NCBI RefSeq assembly: GCF_016863615.1
Contig: NZ_BOPF01000024.1
Span: 1 to 64,000 of the forward strand
DNA: 64,000 bases
Source of the DNA: Virgisporangium aliadipatigenens
GTDB lineage: Bacteria > Actinomycetota > Actinomycetes > Mycobacteriales > Micromonosporaceae
Direction: 5' to 3'
Within the stretch, counting starts at the first letter, position 1, and each line of letters begins with the position of its first letter. Made by a program: the position numbers and the translations under genes. The notes under the pieces were generated by a model. It did no database searches. It was given only the letters and a program-made list of their open reading frames with translations, and was not told where the DNA came from. Below, piece after piece: positions 8,524 to 17,272 of the stretch.

Positions 8524-8545
8524 TCCATCAATGGCGGGAGGCGTC

Positions 8546-9925
8546 GTGGCGAGTGGGCTCAGCCGGGTCACCGTTGTCGCGCCGACGATCCGGGTCGACC
8601 TCGCCCTGCCCTCGGACGTGTCGCTGGCGGACATGCTGCCGACGCTGCTGACCTACGCGAGCGCCGATCTCGCCGACGATCCGGCCGCGCGCAACGGCTG
8701 GACGCTGTCGCGGCTCGGGGGCGTTCTGGTGGACAGCTCGCTCACGCCGCAGCAGTTGGACCTGCGCGACGGGGAGCTGTTGTATCTGCGCCCGTTCGGG
8801 ACCGAGGCGCCGCCGCCGGTCTTCGACGACGTGGTCGACGCGGTGGCGACCGCGACGCGGGGCCGTCCGGGGCGGTGGAGCCCGGCGACGACGCGGTTCG
8901 TGGGGCTGGCGCTGGCCGTCGTGGTGCTGCTGGTCGGGGCGGTCGCCGTGCTCTTCGCCGGGCCGCCGCAGGGCGTCGGCGGGTTCGTCGCGCTGGGGCT
9001 CGCGGTGACGCTCACCGTGGTCGCCGCGGTGCTGTCGCGGGCTTCGGGGGAACGGCGTCCCGCGGCGGCCTTCGCCGTGGTGGCGCTCGTCCACGCGGCG
9101 GTCGGCGGGCTGCTGGTGCTCGCCGGCGACCGTTCGCTTCGGGAACTGGCCGCGCCGCACGTGCTCGTCGCCGCGACCGCGGTCGCCCTGTTCACGGCGT
9201 TGGCCTCCGTGGCCGTCGGTGGCGCGGGGCCGCTGTTCCTCGGCACCGGGCTGGTCTCCGGCGCGCTGCTGGCCGGCACGGCGGTGGTGGTGCTGACCGG
9301 CCTGCGCGCGGCGGCCGTCGCGGCGGTGCTCGCATGCGTCGTGTACGTGCTGCTGCCGTTGCTGCCGATGGTCTCCTACCGGCTGGGGCGGCTGCCGATC
9401 CCGTCGGTGCCGGCCGACCGGGACGACGTGCGGCAGGACGTGGAGCCGTGGGACAGCGCGCTGCTGCTGGAACGCTCGGACCGCGCCGACGCCTACCTCG
9501 CGGCGATGCTGACGGCGTTCGCGGTGATCGGGGCGGGAGCGGGCGTGCTGGTGTCCCGCTCGGGCGGCCCCGGCGCGGCCCTGTGCGTCGTCCTCGGGGC
9601 GATCCTCGTGGGGCGGGCGCGCTGGTTCGCCCATCGCTCACAACGGCTGCCGCTGCTGCTGCTCGGTGCGCTGGCCGTCGCGGCGGCGGCCCTGGCCGGG
9701 TTCCAGTCGGCGGGCACCACCGGCCGTCTGGTGTGGACGGTCGCGGGTGTGCTGGTGACGGCCGGGATCTGCGCCGGGTTCGGGTTCGCGGCGGGGCGGC
9801 GGCCGGCATCGCCGATGTGGGGGCGCGCGCTCGACGTGATCGAGGTGCTGCTGATCCTGTCGGTGCTGCCGCTGGCGATGTGGGTCGCCGACCTGTACGC
9901 CTGGATCCGCACGGTGCGGGGCTGA
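8546..9925 (+). CDS. eccD: Type VII secretion integral membrane protein EccD
   Basis: A 459-residue protein with an N-terminal ubiquitin-like (YukD) domain at about residues 1-80 (VRVDLALPSDVSLADMLP-type start) and then about eleven hydrophobic membrane segments from residue 115 on. This is the EccD architecture, which forms the inner-membrane channel vestibule of ESX complexes. I place the start at GTG 8546 because GGGAGG lies 4 nt upstream; the ATG at 8531 has no ribosome binding site and sits close to the promoter. eccB follows after 18 nt in the same operon. Confidence 0.9.
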   Translation: MASGLSRVTVVAPTIRVDLALPSDVSLADMLPTLLTYASADLADDPAARNGWTLSRLGGVLVDSSLTPQQLDLRDGELLYLRPFGTEAPPPVFDDVVDAVATATRGRPGRWSPATTRFVGLALAVVVLLVGAVAVLFAGPPQGVGGFVALGLAVTLTVVAAVLSRASGERRPAAAFAVVALVHAAVGGLLVLAGDRSLRELAAPHVLVAATAVALFTALASVAVGGAGPLFLGTGLVSGALLAGTAVVVLTGLRAAAVAAVLACVVYVLLPLLPMVSYRLGRLPIPSVPADRDDVRQDVEPWDSALLLERSDRADAYLAAMLTAFAVIGAGAGVLVSRSGGPGAALCVVLGAILVGRARWFAHRSQRLPLLLLGALAVAAAALAGFQSAGTTGRLVWTVAGVLVTAGICAGFGFAAGRRPASPMWGRALDVIEVLLILSVLPLAMWVADLYAWIRTVRG

Positions 9926-9943
9926 GGGGACCGGGCCGACGGA

Positions 9944-11362
9944 ATGCGCAGCCGACGTGACCAGGTGCAGGCGTACCGGTTCCAGACCCGGCGGATCGGC
10001 TCGGCGCTGCTGGCCGGCGAGCCGGAGACCAACGAACTGCCCATGCGCCGATACGGGATCGCCGTTCTCGGCAGCATCCTGATCGGGGCGGTGGTCTTCG
10101 CCGGGTTCGGGGTGTGGGGCCTGGTGAGCCCCGGCGGCAAGCGTCCCCCGCGGGACACCATCATCCTCGAACGCGAGACCGGCGCGAAGTACGTCTACCT
10201 CGCCGGGCTGCTGCACCCGGTGCTCAACTGGACCTCGGCGCGGCTGATCCTGGGACAGGAGAAGCCCGCCACGCGCACGATGGCGCAGGCGTCGCTGCGG
10301 GACGTTCCGCGCGGGCGGCCGGTCGGCATCCCGGGCGTGCCGGACGCGCTGCCGGTGGCGTCGGCGCTGCTCGGCCCGCCGTGGAGCGTGTGCTCGGCGC
10401 CGCGTTCGGCCGCGTCGGTGGTGCCGGCGGCGCATGTGCTCGCCGGCAGCGTGCCGGCCGGCGGGACCCCGCTGGGCGCGGAGGGGCTGCTGGTCTCCGT
10501 GGACGAGCGGCGCTACCTGCTCTGGGAGGACCGGCGGCTGCGGGTGCGGGACAACGCCGTTCTGGCCGCGCTGGGGTGGACGGCGATCCGGCCGGTGCCG
10601 GTCGGCGAGGCGTTCGTCAACGCCGTTCCGGCGGGGCCGGACCTGACCGGGCTGGCGGTGCCGGACGCGGGGAGCCCGGCCCGCGTGCAGATCGCCGGGC
10701 GCGCCGCGCTCGTGGGGCAGTTCTTCCGCGCGGCCGGGCAGCACTACGTGCTGTTGAGCGACGGGCTCGCCCCGGTCGGTGCCGTCTCCGCCGCGCTGGC
10801 CGCCGCCGAGGGGCGTTCCGTGGTCGAACTGCCGGCGCAGGAGGTCGGGCGGGTCCTGTTGAGCACCACGGTCGAACCGCCGGGCTTCCCGGACCGCGTG
10901 CCGTCGGCGCGCGGCGCGGACGGCCGGGCCGCGATGGTGTGCGCCGCCTACCCGGGAACGTCCCCCGTCGAACGCCCCGTGCGCATACAGACTTTCGGGA
11001 CGGCCACGCTCGACGCGGGGGACGCGCCGCCGCCCGGCGTGGGGGCCGACGGGGTGCGCAGCGCCGACCGGGTCACGTTGCCCGGTGGCCGCGCCGCGCT
11101 CGTCGTCGCGCAGGCGGCGCCCGGTGCCACGGCCCCGTCGACCGTGTTCCTGGTGACCGACCAGGGCATCAAGTACCCGCTGCCGCAGGACAAGGCCGAT
11201 CAGGTGCGGGGCGCGTTGGGGTACAAGGGTTCCCGGCCGGTGCCGGTGCCCGCGGCGATCCTGGCGTTGGTGCCGACCGGTGCCGCGCTCGACCCGGAGG
11301 CCGCGGTGCTGTTGCAGAATCCGCCCGCGGTGAACCCGAGCGCTTCGCGCGGCGTGAACTGA
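9944..11362 (+). CDS. eccB: Type VII secretion protein EccB
   Basis: A 472-residue protein with a short basic cytoplasmic N-terminus (MRSRRDQVQAYRFQTRR), one membrane segment at about residues 37-60 and a large extracytoplasmic domain with the repeated LL-P-type folds of EccB. In ESX systems EccB is part of the core complex with EccC, EccD and EccE. A few internal Cys residues (about 147 and 329) may form a disulfide, as in mycobacterial EccB. It lies directly downstream of eccD. Confidence 0.92.
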   Translation: MRSRRDQVQAYRFQTRRIGSALLAGEPETNELPMRRYGIAVLGSILIGAVVFAGFGVWGLVSPGGKRPPRDTIILERETGAKYVYLAGLLHPVLNWTSARLILGQEKPATRTMAQASLRDVPRGRPVGIPGVPDALPVASALLGPPWSVCSAPRSAASVVPAAHVLAGSVPAGGTPLGAEGLLVSVDERRYLLWEDRRLRVRDNAVLAALGWTAIRPVPVGEAFVNAVPAGPDLTGLAVPDAGSPARVQIAGRAALVGQFFRAAGQHYVLLSDGLAPVGAVSAALAAAEGRSVVELPAQEVGRVLLSTTVEPPGFPDRVPSARGADGRAAMVCAAYPGTSPVERPVRIQTFGTATLDAGDAPPPGVGADGVRSADRVTLPGGRAALVVAQAAPGATAPSTVFLVTDQGIKYPLPQDKADQVRGALGYKGSRPVPVPAAILALVPTGAALDPEAAVLLQNPPAVNPSASRGVN

Positions 11363-11418
11363 GGTGTCCGGCCGATAGACTGGCCGACGTCGATGCCCCA
11401 GAACCCCTGGAGGGCCGC

Positions 11419-11787
11419 ATGGCCGAGGACGAGACCTACGTCGACACGCTGTCGCTCCTGGAGTTCCACCGGCATATGAGAGCGCGGCTGGACGAGGCCG
11501 AGAGCGCGCTCACGGCCCTGACCACCGACCCGGGCGCGCAGCCGCCCGCGCTCGGCGACTTCCACGACGCCAAGGAGACCGGCGCGCGCCATCGCACGCT
11601 GCACGACGAGTACGTACGGCGGCTGCGCCGCCTGGTCAACGCGCTCACGGCCGTGCAGACGGCCACGGGCCTGTTCGTGCAGGACTACCGCACCGCGGAG
11701 CAGCTCAACTCGATGGGCGCGGCCCAGGTGAGCGACGCGATGCGACCGGTGGGGGAGGCGCTGTACGGTGGCCGACGCGATGCCTGA
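11419..11787 (+). CDS. Esx-like helical protein of the ESX operon
   Basis: A 122-residue, charged, mostly helical protein that begins at ATG 11419 after TGGAGGG. It has no clear WXG turn. Its size, two long helices (about 12-40 and 55-110) and position after eccB suggest a WXG100-superfamily partner of the next gene product. The 3' end overlaps the next gene by 20 nt, so the two should be translated together. Function inferred from context only. Confidence 0.5.
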   Translation: MAEDETYVDTLSLLEFHRHMRARLDEAESALTALTTDPGAQPPALGDFHDAKETGARHRTLHDEYVRRLRRLVNALTAVQTATGLFVQDYRTAEQLNSMGAAQVSDAMRPVGEALYGGRRDA

Positions 11788-12757
11788 CGAGTACTACGAG
11801 CGGTACAACAAAATGCCGCACGACGAGCTGTACCGCCAGTTGCAGGCCGGCTCGCCGCAGCAGGTCGACGCCGTCGCGGACCGCTGGAAGGTGGCGGAGG
11901 AGGCGATCGGCGCGGTCGCGGCGACCCTGCGCAAGGAGACCGAACGCCTGCTCATCCGGTGGAACAGCCCGGGCAGCCGGGAGTTCCAGTACCGGCTCTC
12001 GCTCGTGGTGGCCTACGCGCAGAAGCTCTCCGACGAGGCGTCGGCCATGCGCGGCGGCCTGTCGGTGATGGGGCACTCGCTCAAGAAGGCGCAGCGGACG
12101 GCCGAACCGGCCACCACCGCGCCGCCGGAGTACCAGGTGGGCATCGTCGATCCGGCGCTGGGCCACCAGATGGCGGCCGAGGAGGCGGCGAAGGCGCGCG
12201 ACCGGATCGCGGCGCTCGTGGCCACCCTGGCCGCGGAGTACGCCGTCGCCGACCACGGCCAGTGGCCCGCCGGGATGCCGGAGGCGCCGGTCGACCTGCC
12301 GCTGACGGAGAAGCTGCTCGACCCGGCCGGGTTGACCGGCGGCGCACCGGTCGAGGCGGCCGCGCTGCCGGGCGACACCCCTGGGACCGAACTGGCCGGG
12401 GCGGGTTCGCTCGGCGCGGGTCACGCCCCGTCGGGATCGCTGGCGTCGGTCGGGCACACGGCGCCGCCCGCACCCCCGGCGACGCTGGCCGGCGCGGGAC
12501 TCGGCTTCGTCGGCCCGGGCCGCCCGACGGTCGACCCGCGCGGCGAATCCACCTCCGCGCGCCCGGCGTCGATGACGGGCGGCGCACCCGCGGCCGGCAT
12601 GCCGATGGCGGCCGCGGCCGGTGGCCACCGGGTGTCGGACGGCTACCTGATCAACGATCCCCGGCTGGCCGACGACGGCACCGACTGGTCCACCCGCGAA
12701 CACCTCGGCTGGGACCCCGACGCCGACGCCCCGCCCTCGGTACTGGGCGGCACCTGA
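11768..12757 (+). CDS. WXG/PPE-like exported protein
   Basis: A 329-residue protein whose first 110 residues are predicted to be helical and contain RWNSPGSREF, a WXG-like turn. About residues 110-170 form a further helical segment. A Pro/Ala/Gly-rich low-complexity tail ends in DWSTREHLGWDPDADAPPSV, the Trp/acidic plus PPSVLG ending often seen on actinobacterial type VII substrates. It starts at GTG 11768 (GGGGGAGG upstream); an ATG at 11780 is an alternative. Likely paired with the product of the overlapping upstream gene. Confidence 0.6.
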   Translation: MADAMPDEYYERYNKMPHDELYRQLQAGSPQQVDAVADRWKVAEEAIGAVAATLRKETERLLIRWNSPGSREFQYRLSLVVAYAQKLSDEASAMRGGLSVMGHSLKKAQRTAEPATTAPPEYQVGIVDPALGHQMAAEEAAKARDRIAALVATLAAEYAVADHGQWPAGMPEAPVDLPLTEKLLDPAGLTGGAPVEAAALPGDTPGTELAGAGSLGAGHAPSGSLASVGHTAPPAPPATLAGAGLGFVGPGRPTVDPRGESTSARPASMTGGAPAAGMPMAAAAGGHRVSDGYLINDPRLADDGTDWSTREHLGWDPDADAPPSVLGGT

Positions 12758-12794
12758 CGCCCCTCCGGCCGCTTCGCTGCTTTTGAAGATCGCG

Positions 12795-12853
12795 ACGAGT
12801 GGTACCTCAGCCACGTTGCCCGGGGGGAATTACGTGGCCGGCGTACCACTCGT
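12795..12853. terminator. Two-part hairpin after the ESX operon
   Basis: ACGAGTGGTAC (12795-12805) pairs perfectly with GTACCACTCGT (12843-12853), and inside it GCCACGT (12810-12816) pairs with ACGTGGC (12832-12838). It lies between convergent genes and overlaps the 3' end of the minus-strand gene. There is no U-tract, which is common in actinomycete terminators. Confidence 0.6.
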
Positions 12854-13279
12854 GTGCTCGGCATCGCCCGTCGCGCGGCGGCGGACGCGGATCATGTATC
12901 CGACGATGAGCGTCGTGCCGGAGAGGGTCGCGATCGCGGCGACCCGGCGGACGTTCCTGGTGAGGACGCATTCGTCGTAGGTGCTGCGGCCCGTCTCGCT
13001 GTCGGTGAGGCTGCTCCGCGTCCAGGTCAACCGGACCGCGTTGCCGCACGCGGCGGACTCGTGATCGCCCGGGATCCGCACCACGATCGGCAGGAACGCC
13101 AGGATGACCGTGAGCGTCGCGCCGACCACCCCGACGGCGGTCGTGCCGCGCCAGCGCTCCTCCACCAACGGCAGCGCGGGCCGCGCGTAGAGCAGCCAGA
13201 GCGCCACCAGCGCCGCGATCAGCGGCAACCCGCAGACGAGCGTGACCGTGAGCGGTAAGACGTCGTAGTCCTTCTGCAT
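12830..13279 (-). CDS. Small integral membrane protein, unknown function
   Basis: A 149-residue protein with about three membrane segments: near residues 10-30, 50-72 and 112-132. The segment between the last two includes Cys residues (AACGNAV, DECVLTRN) and would lie outside the membrane if the N-terminus is cytoplasmic. I start it at ATG 13279 because GGGGAGG lies just upstream; the frame is open to 13339 but that extension has no ribosome binding site. I do not recognise the family. Confidence 0.6.
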   Translation of the reverse strand: MQKDYDVLPLTVTLVCGLPLIAALVALWLLYARPALPLVEERWRGTTAVGVVGATLTVILAFLPIVVRIPGDHESAACGNAVRLTWTRSSLTDSETGRSTYDECVLTRNVRRVAAIATLSGTTLIVGYMIRVRRRATGDAEHTSGTPAT

Positions 13280-13456
13280 CGGATCCTCCCCCGTAAATGT
13301 CCGGGCCACACCGTAGCGTGCTGCTAAGGTCTTCCGCATGACTGCCGGGTCGGCCCCTCGTGGCCGTGAGCGGACGGGTTACCCGGCCGTTCGTTGATCA
13401 CCCCGCGGGCCCGCGGCCCGCCCTCCTCCCCGTCGCACAGCGGAATTTGCGCGGAG

Positions 13457-13467
13457 AGGAGGTGATC
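13457..13467 (+). promoter_or_regulatory. Extended, near-perfect Shine-Dalgarno sequence
   Basis: AGGAGGTGATC matches the 3' end of 16S rRNA over 11 bases and lies directly before the ATG at 13470. Most genes in this window have a far shorter site or none, so this one predicts strong translation of the S1-domain protein. Confidence 0.7.
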
Positions 13468-13469
13468 GC

Positions 13470-13703
13470 ATGTCCCGCTCTGTTTCCTGGGCCGACTTCG
13501 TCGGCCGGCACAGCATCGGCGATGTCGTCGACGGTGAGGTCATGAGCGTCGTGCCGTTCGGCGCGTTCGTCCGGGTCGACGGGTTCGAGGGGCTGGCGCC
13601 GGTGACGCAGTGGCCGAGCCTGCCCGAGACCGGTGCCCGGGTGTCCGCCCGGATCGTGGATATCGACGTCGAGCGTCAGCGCTTCGCGCTGCACCCGGCC
13701 TGA
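13470..13703 (+). CDS. S1 RNA-binding domain protein
   Basis: A 77-residue protein that is essentially one S1/OB-fold domain: GDVVDGEVMSVVPFGAFVRV, then GFEGLAP and GARVSARIVDIDVERQRFAL. This matches the S1 repeat of ribosomal protein S1 and related translation factors, so it probably binds RNA or ribosomes. It is much shorter than ribosomal S1. It stands alone between two hairpins and has an exceptionally strong ribosome binding site, which suggests abundant expression. Confidence 0.85.
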   Translation: MSRSVSWADFVGRHSIGDVVDGEVMSVVPFGAFVRVDGFEGLAPVTQWPSLPETGARVSARIVDIDVERQRFALHPA

Positions 13704-13725
13704 CCCTGTTCCCATCCACCCATGG

Positions 13726-13782
13726 CCTCTCCGCGGCCGCGCGGCCCGCCTCGACCTGTCGTCGCGGGCGGTCGCGGAGAGG
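13726..13782 (+). terminator. Hairpin after the S1-domain gene
   Basis: CCTCTCCGCGGCCG (13726-13739) pairs with CGGTCGCGGAGAGG (13769-13782) with one mismatch, around a 29-nt loop. It starts 23 nt after the stop codon of the S1-domain gene. Confidence 0.55.
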
Positions 13783-13904
13783 TACGGGTTGGCTAGGGAA
13801 GCGAATAGCCCCGTTCGTAGATTTTTGCCGAGAAGCGCTGGATGCCCCAAGGTTGGTGAGGTGTCGAGGCGGCATCTGGTCGAGTTCTGCGTGAGGGTTC
13901 CCGT

Positions 13905-14585
13905 ATGACTACTTTTCTGATCACCGGTGCCTCCCGCGGTATCGGGTACGAGACGGCTCGTGTCCTCGTCGCCGCGGGCCACACCGTCTGGCTGGGCTGC
14001 CGGGACAGGGAACGCGGGTTGCGTGCCGCCGAGCGGTCGGGCGGACGCTTCGTGCGGCTCGACGTCACCGACGATGCCGGGATCAAGGCCGCCGCGAGCA
14101 CCATCGACCAACTCGACGTGCTCGTCAACAACGCCGGCATACTGGAGCCGGTCGTCGCGATCGGCGAGGCGGCGGCCGAACACATTCACACGGTGTTCGA
14201 TACCAACGTCTACGGCGCGCTCCGGGTCACCAACGCCTTCCTGCCCCTGCTCTCCCGATCCGACTCGCCGGCGGTCGTCAACGTGACCAGCAGCATCGGC
14301 TCGCTGGCGAAGTCCGCCGACCCGCACGACGAGTTCACGGCCTATCCCCAGGACCTCTACCGCGCCTCGAAAGCGGCCCTCAACATGCTCACCGTGCAAT
14401 ATGCCAAGGCATACCCCACCGTGCGGATCAACTGCGTCGACCCCGGGCTCACCGGCACCGAGATGATGAACGGGTTCGGGCAGCCACCGGCCGCCGCCGC
14501 CGCTGTCGTCGCGAGAGTCGCAACCCTCGGCCCGGACGGGCCGACCGGACAGTTCCTGGGAGCGAACGGCACCGTCCCCTGGTAG
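13905..14585 (+). CDS. SDR family oxidoreductase
   Basis: A 226-residue classical short-chain dehydrogenase. It has the NAD(P)-binding motif TGASRGIG (7-14), NNAG (75-78), N101, S130 and the catalytic Y152-x3-K156 (YRASK). Arg11 and the RDR after the second strand suggest NADP preference. Substrate unknown. GAGGG precedes the ATG. It is a single gene with no obvious pathway partners. Confidence 0.88.
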   Translation: MTTFLITGASRGIGYETARVLVAAGHTVWLGCRDRERGLRAAERSGGRFVRLDVTDDAGIKAAASTIDQLDVLVNNAGILEPVVAIGEAAAEHIHTVFDTNVYGALRVTNAFLPLLSRSDSPAVVNVTSSIGSLAKSADPHDEFTAYPQDLYRASKAALNMLTVQYAKAYPTVRINCVDPGLTGTEMMNGFGQPPAAAAAVVARVATLGPDGPTGQFLGANGTVPW

Positions 14586-14958
14586 GGCCGTGCACGGAGT
14601 CGCCCGGTCCGCCGGACGGGCCGGCGTCGATCGGGACTTCCCGGGCCTCGACGGCGTCCGGGTTGCTGTACGGCAGCGTGCCGTCGGAGCGGTACACGGT
14701 GCTGCCGCCGCCGTCGAAGTCGTGCGGATACGGGCGGTGGCCGGGGCTGCCCACGTGTGTCCACAGTGGACTTCCATGCTCGCCGAGCGCCCGCACCCGG
14801 TTGTAGCGGTCCTGAGGACGACGTGGCGCGGGCGGCCGAGGCCGTGGAGGTTTGCGATGACGGTCGGGCACCGATAGGGAACGCTGCACGGCTCGGCTCG
14901 GAGCACAAGGTTGACAGCGGCCCCGGAGGGGCATAGCTTCGCTCCCCAAGCGGATGAC
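14586..14958. other. Intergenic stretch with a possible gene remnant on the minus strand
   Basis: No plus-strand gene is convincing here. On the minus strand about 14600-14850 encodes protein-like sequence (containing YNRVRALGEHGSPLW, then STVYRSDGTLPYSNPDAVEA) with normal residue balance, unlike the Arg/Pro-rich shadow frames around it. The frame runs on antisense into the SDR gene and has no good start, so it may be the remnant of a lost gene. I could not assign a family. Confidence 0.3.
14759..14771. repeat. Iterated palindrome GTCCACAGTGGAC
   Basis: Exact copy of the 13-bp palindrome GTCCACWGTGGAC, here in intergenic DNA. Confidence 0.6.
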
Positions 14959-15004
14959 TTGAAATGTTTCAATGCCACCTTGGCCCGTTAGGAAAGCGCT
15001 TACT
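14959..15004. promoter_or_regulatory. Two operator-like palindromes upstream of the sugar ABC genes
   Basis: TTGAAATGTTTCAA (14959-14972) has perfect TTGAAA/TTTCAA arms. GGAAAGCGCTTACT (14991-15004) is built on AAGCGCTT with a central CG, the hallmark of LacI-family operators. Both lie within 105 nt of the solute-binding protein start, so sugar-dependent repression is likely. No LacI-family gene is in the window. Confidence 0.5.
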
Positions 15005-15062
15005 CGGCGGGCCCCTACGAAGTGACCACCCCCCACGGTCGTAGTGAGAAGAGGCAACGTTC

Positions 15063-16337
15063 ATGAGGCCCATCGCGCGCTGGGCGGCCGCCGCCGTCGC
15101 CCTGGTCGCATTGGTCGGAAGCACCGCCGCGTGCGGCGACGACTCCGGCGACGGCCCGGTCACCCTCCGGTTCACCTGGTGGGGCAACGCAGACCGGGCG
15201 GAACTCACCGAGAAGGCGCTCGACGCGTTCGAGGCCGAGCACACCGACATCAAGGTCGAGACCTCGTACGCGGAGTTCAACGCGTACTGGCAGAAGATGG
15301 CCACCGAGATCGCCGGTGGCAGCGCGCCGGACGTGCTCCAGATGGACTACCGCTACGTGCGCGAGTACGCCGACCGCAACGTGCTGGCGGAGTTCGGCGG
15401 CAGCACCAGGGTCGACACGTCGAAGTTCAGCCAGAGCCTGATCAAGGGCGGCACCGTCGGCGGCAAGGTCTACGCCATCCCGATGGGGCAGAACACGCAG
15501 GAGTTCACCTGGGACCCGGCCGCTTGGCAGGCCGCGGGCGCGACCCCGCCGGCCGACGGCTGGACCTGGAACGACCTGGAGACCGCGGCCGGCAAGGTGA
15601 GCGCCAGCACCGGCAACAAGGTGCGCGGCGTCGTCGACTTCGGGATGATCGAGGACTGGTTCGAGGTGTGGCTGCGCCAGCAGGGCAAGGCGCTCTACAC
15701 CGACGACGGGAAGCTCGCCTACACCGCCGCCGACGTGCAGAAGTACTGGGAGTTCACCGACCGGCTGCGGCGCAGCGGCGCGGCGACCCAGGCGGACGTG
15801 ACGTCCAAGGTGGACGGTTCGCAGGCCAACGACCCGGTGACGCAGAAGACCGCCGCGTCCGGCTTCGGCTACGACAGCGGCTTCACGCCGAAGACCTGGG
15901 AGATCATGGGCCGAGAGATGAAGCTGGCCCCGTTCCCGACCAGCGGCGGCGACCTCGGCCAGTACGCGAAACCGTCGATGCTCATCTCCGTCGCCAAGCG
16001 GTCGAAGCACCCGAAGGAGGCCGCACAGCTCATCGACTTCCTGTTGAACGACAAGGAGGTCGGCACGATCCTCGGCACCTCGCGCGGCATGCCGGTCAAC
16101 AGCGAGATCCGGGACGCCATCGGTGCCGCGCTCACCGGCCCGCCGAAGGTCGCGTACGAGTTCGAGAAGCAGATCCTGCCGAAGCTCAAGGACGCGCCGC
16201 CGCCCCCGCCGAAGGGCTCCGGTGCCGTGAAGGCGGCGTTCCAGCGGGTCTACGACGACGTGATGTTCCAGCGCTCGTCGATCCCGGCGGCGGCGGAGAA
16301 GTTCATGAACGAAGCCAAGCAGGCATTGGCCGCGTGA
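15063..16337 (+). CDS. ABC sugar transporter, solute-binding lipoprotein
   Basis: A 424-residue family 1 extracellular solute-binding protein. It has a lipoprotein signal with the lipobox around C24 (GSTAAC) and then the typical start VTLRFTWWGN. The mature domain includes GGSAPDVLQMDYRYVREYADRN-type SBP_bac_1 sequence. It would be tethered to the outer face of the membrane and bind an oligosaccharide or monosaccharide for the two permeases that follow. Its stop overlaps the GTG of the first permease. AGAGG precedes the ATG. Confidence 0.9.
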   Translation: MRPIARWAAAAVALVALVGSTAACGDDSGDGPVTLRFTWWGNADRAELTEKALDAFEAEHTDIKVETSYAEFNAYWQKMATEIAGGSAPDVLQMDYRYVREYADRNVLAEFGGSTRVDTSKFSQSLIKGGTVGGKVYAIPMGQNTQEFTWDPAAWQAAGATPPADGWTWNDLETAAGKVSASTGNKVRGVVDFGMIEDWFEVWLRQQGKALYTDDGKLAYTAADVQKYWEFTDRLRRSGAATQADVTSKVDGSQANDPVTQKTAASGFGYDSGFTPKTWEIMGREMKLAPFPTSGGDLGQYAKPSMLISVAKRSKHPKEAAQLIDFLLNDKEVGTILGTSRGMPVNSEIRDAIGAALTGPPKVAYEFEKQILPKLKDAPPPPPKGSGAVKAAFQRVYDDVMFQRSSIPAAAEKFMNEAKQALAA

Positions 16338-17272
16338 GCGTCGAAGAGCGGATCCGCGTGCCGCCGGCCACCCCGGTCGGCGGCACGCGGCGCCATCACC
16401 GCTACGGCGAGCGGCCCGGCATCGCGTACCTGTTCCTCACGCCGTGGGTGATCGGCGTGCTGCTGCTGACGCTCGGCCCGATGCTGGCGTCGCTGTACCT
16501 GTCGTTCACCGACTACGACCTCTTCACCTCGCCCGAATGGGTCGGCCTGGAGAACTACGAGCGGATGTTCACCGAGGATCCGCGCTTCCTCGCCTCGGTG
16601 TGGGTGACGCTCAAGTACGTCCTCATGTCGGTGCCGTTGAAGCTCGCCGCCGCGCTGGCCGTGGCGCTGCTGCTGCACCGGGCCAGCCGGATGACCGGGC
16701 TGTACCGGTCGGCGTTCTACGCGCCGTCGCTGCTCGGGGCGAGCGTCGCCGTCGCGCTGGTCTGGCGGGTCGTGTTCGACAACGGCGGGCCGATCGACCG
16801 CGCGTTCGGCACCGGCGGGTGGACCACCGACCCGAGGTACGCGCTGCTGTCCATCGTGCTGCTGGCGGTGTGGCAGTTCGGGGCGCCGATGGTGATTTTC
16901 CTGGCCGGCCTCAAGCAGATCCCCACGCAGCTCTACGACGCCGCCGCGATCGACGGCGCGGGCTGGTGGCGCTCGTTCCGGTCGGTGACGGTGCCGATGC
17001 TGTCGCCGGTGATCCTGTTCAACCTGGTGCTGGAGACGATCCACGCGTTCCAGGCGTTCACGTCGGCGTTCATCGTCAGCAGCGGGCGCGGCGGGCCGAG
17101 CGACTCGACGCTCTTCTACACGCTGTACCTGTACCAGAAGGGCTTCGTCGACTTCCGGATGGGCTACGCGTCGGCCATGGCGTGGGTGCTGCTGCTCGTC
17201 ATCGCGGCCGTGACCGCTCTTCTCTTCCGCGTCTCGCGCGGCTACGTGTACTACGCGGGAGGCGATTCATGA
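16334..17272 (+). CDS. ABC sugar permease (MalF/UgpA type)
   Basis: A 312-residue inner-membrane permease with six predicted membrane segments. It carries the EAA loop that contacts the ATPase (YDAAAIDGAGWWRSFRSVTV near residues 213-232). It starts at GTG 16334, overlapping the upstream stop (GTGA), and its own stop overlaps the next ATG. It forms the channel with the product of 17269-18096. Confidence 0.9.
   Translation: MSVEERIRVPPATPVGGTRRHHRYGERPGIAYLFLTPWVIGVLLLTLGPMLASLYLSFTDYDLFTSPEWVGLENYERMFTEDPRFLASVWVTLKYVLMSVPLKLAAALAVALLLHRASRMTGLYRSAFYAPSLLGASVAVALVWRVVFDNGGPIDRAFGTGGWTTDPRYALLSIVLLAVWQFGAPMVIFLAGLKQIPTQLYDAAAIDGAGWWRSFRSVTVPMLSPVILFNLVLETIHAFQAFTSAFIVSSGRGGPSDSTLFYTLYLYQKGFVDFRMGYASAMAWVLLLVIAAVTALLFRVSRGYVYYAGGDS

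Noticed and set aside
4772-8545. Plus-strand open frame running into eccD, opposite eccC
   Set aside because: Antisense to a clear three-domain EccC ATPase and low-complexity in composition; eccD begins at GTG 8546.
8531-8545. ATG 8531 as start of eccD
   Set aside because: No ribosome binding site. GGGAGG lies directly before GTG 8546, and the promoter geometry gives a symmetric leader to the GTG.
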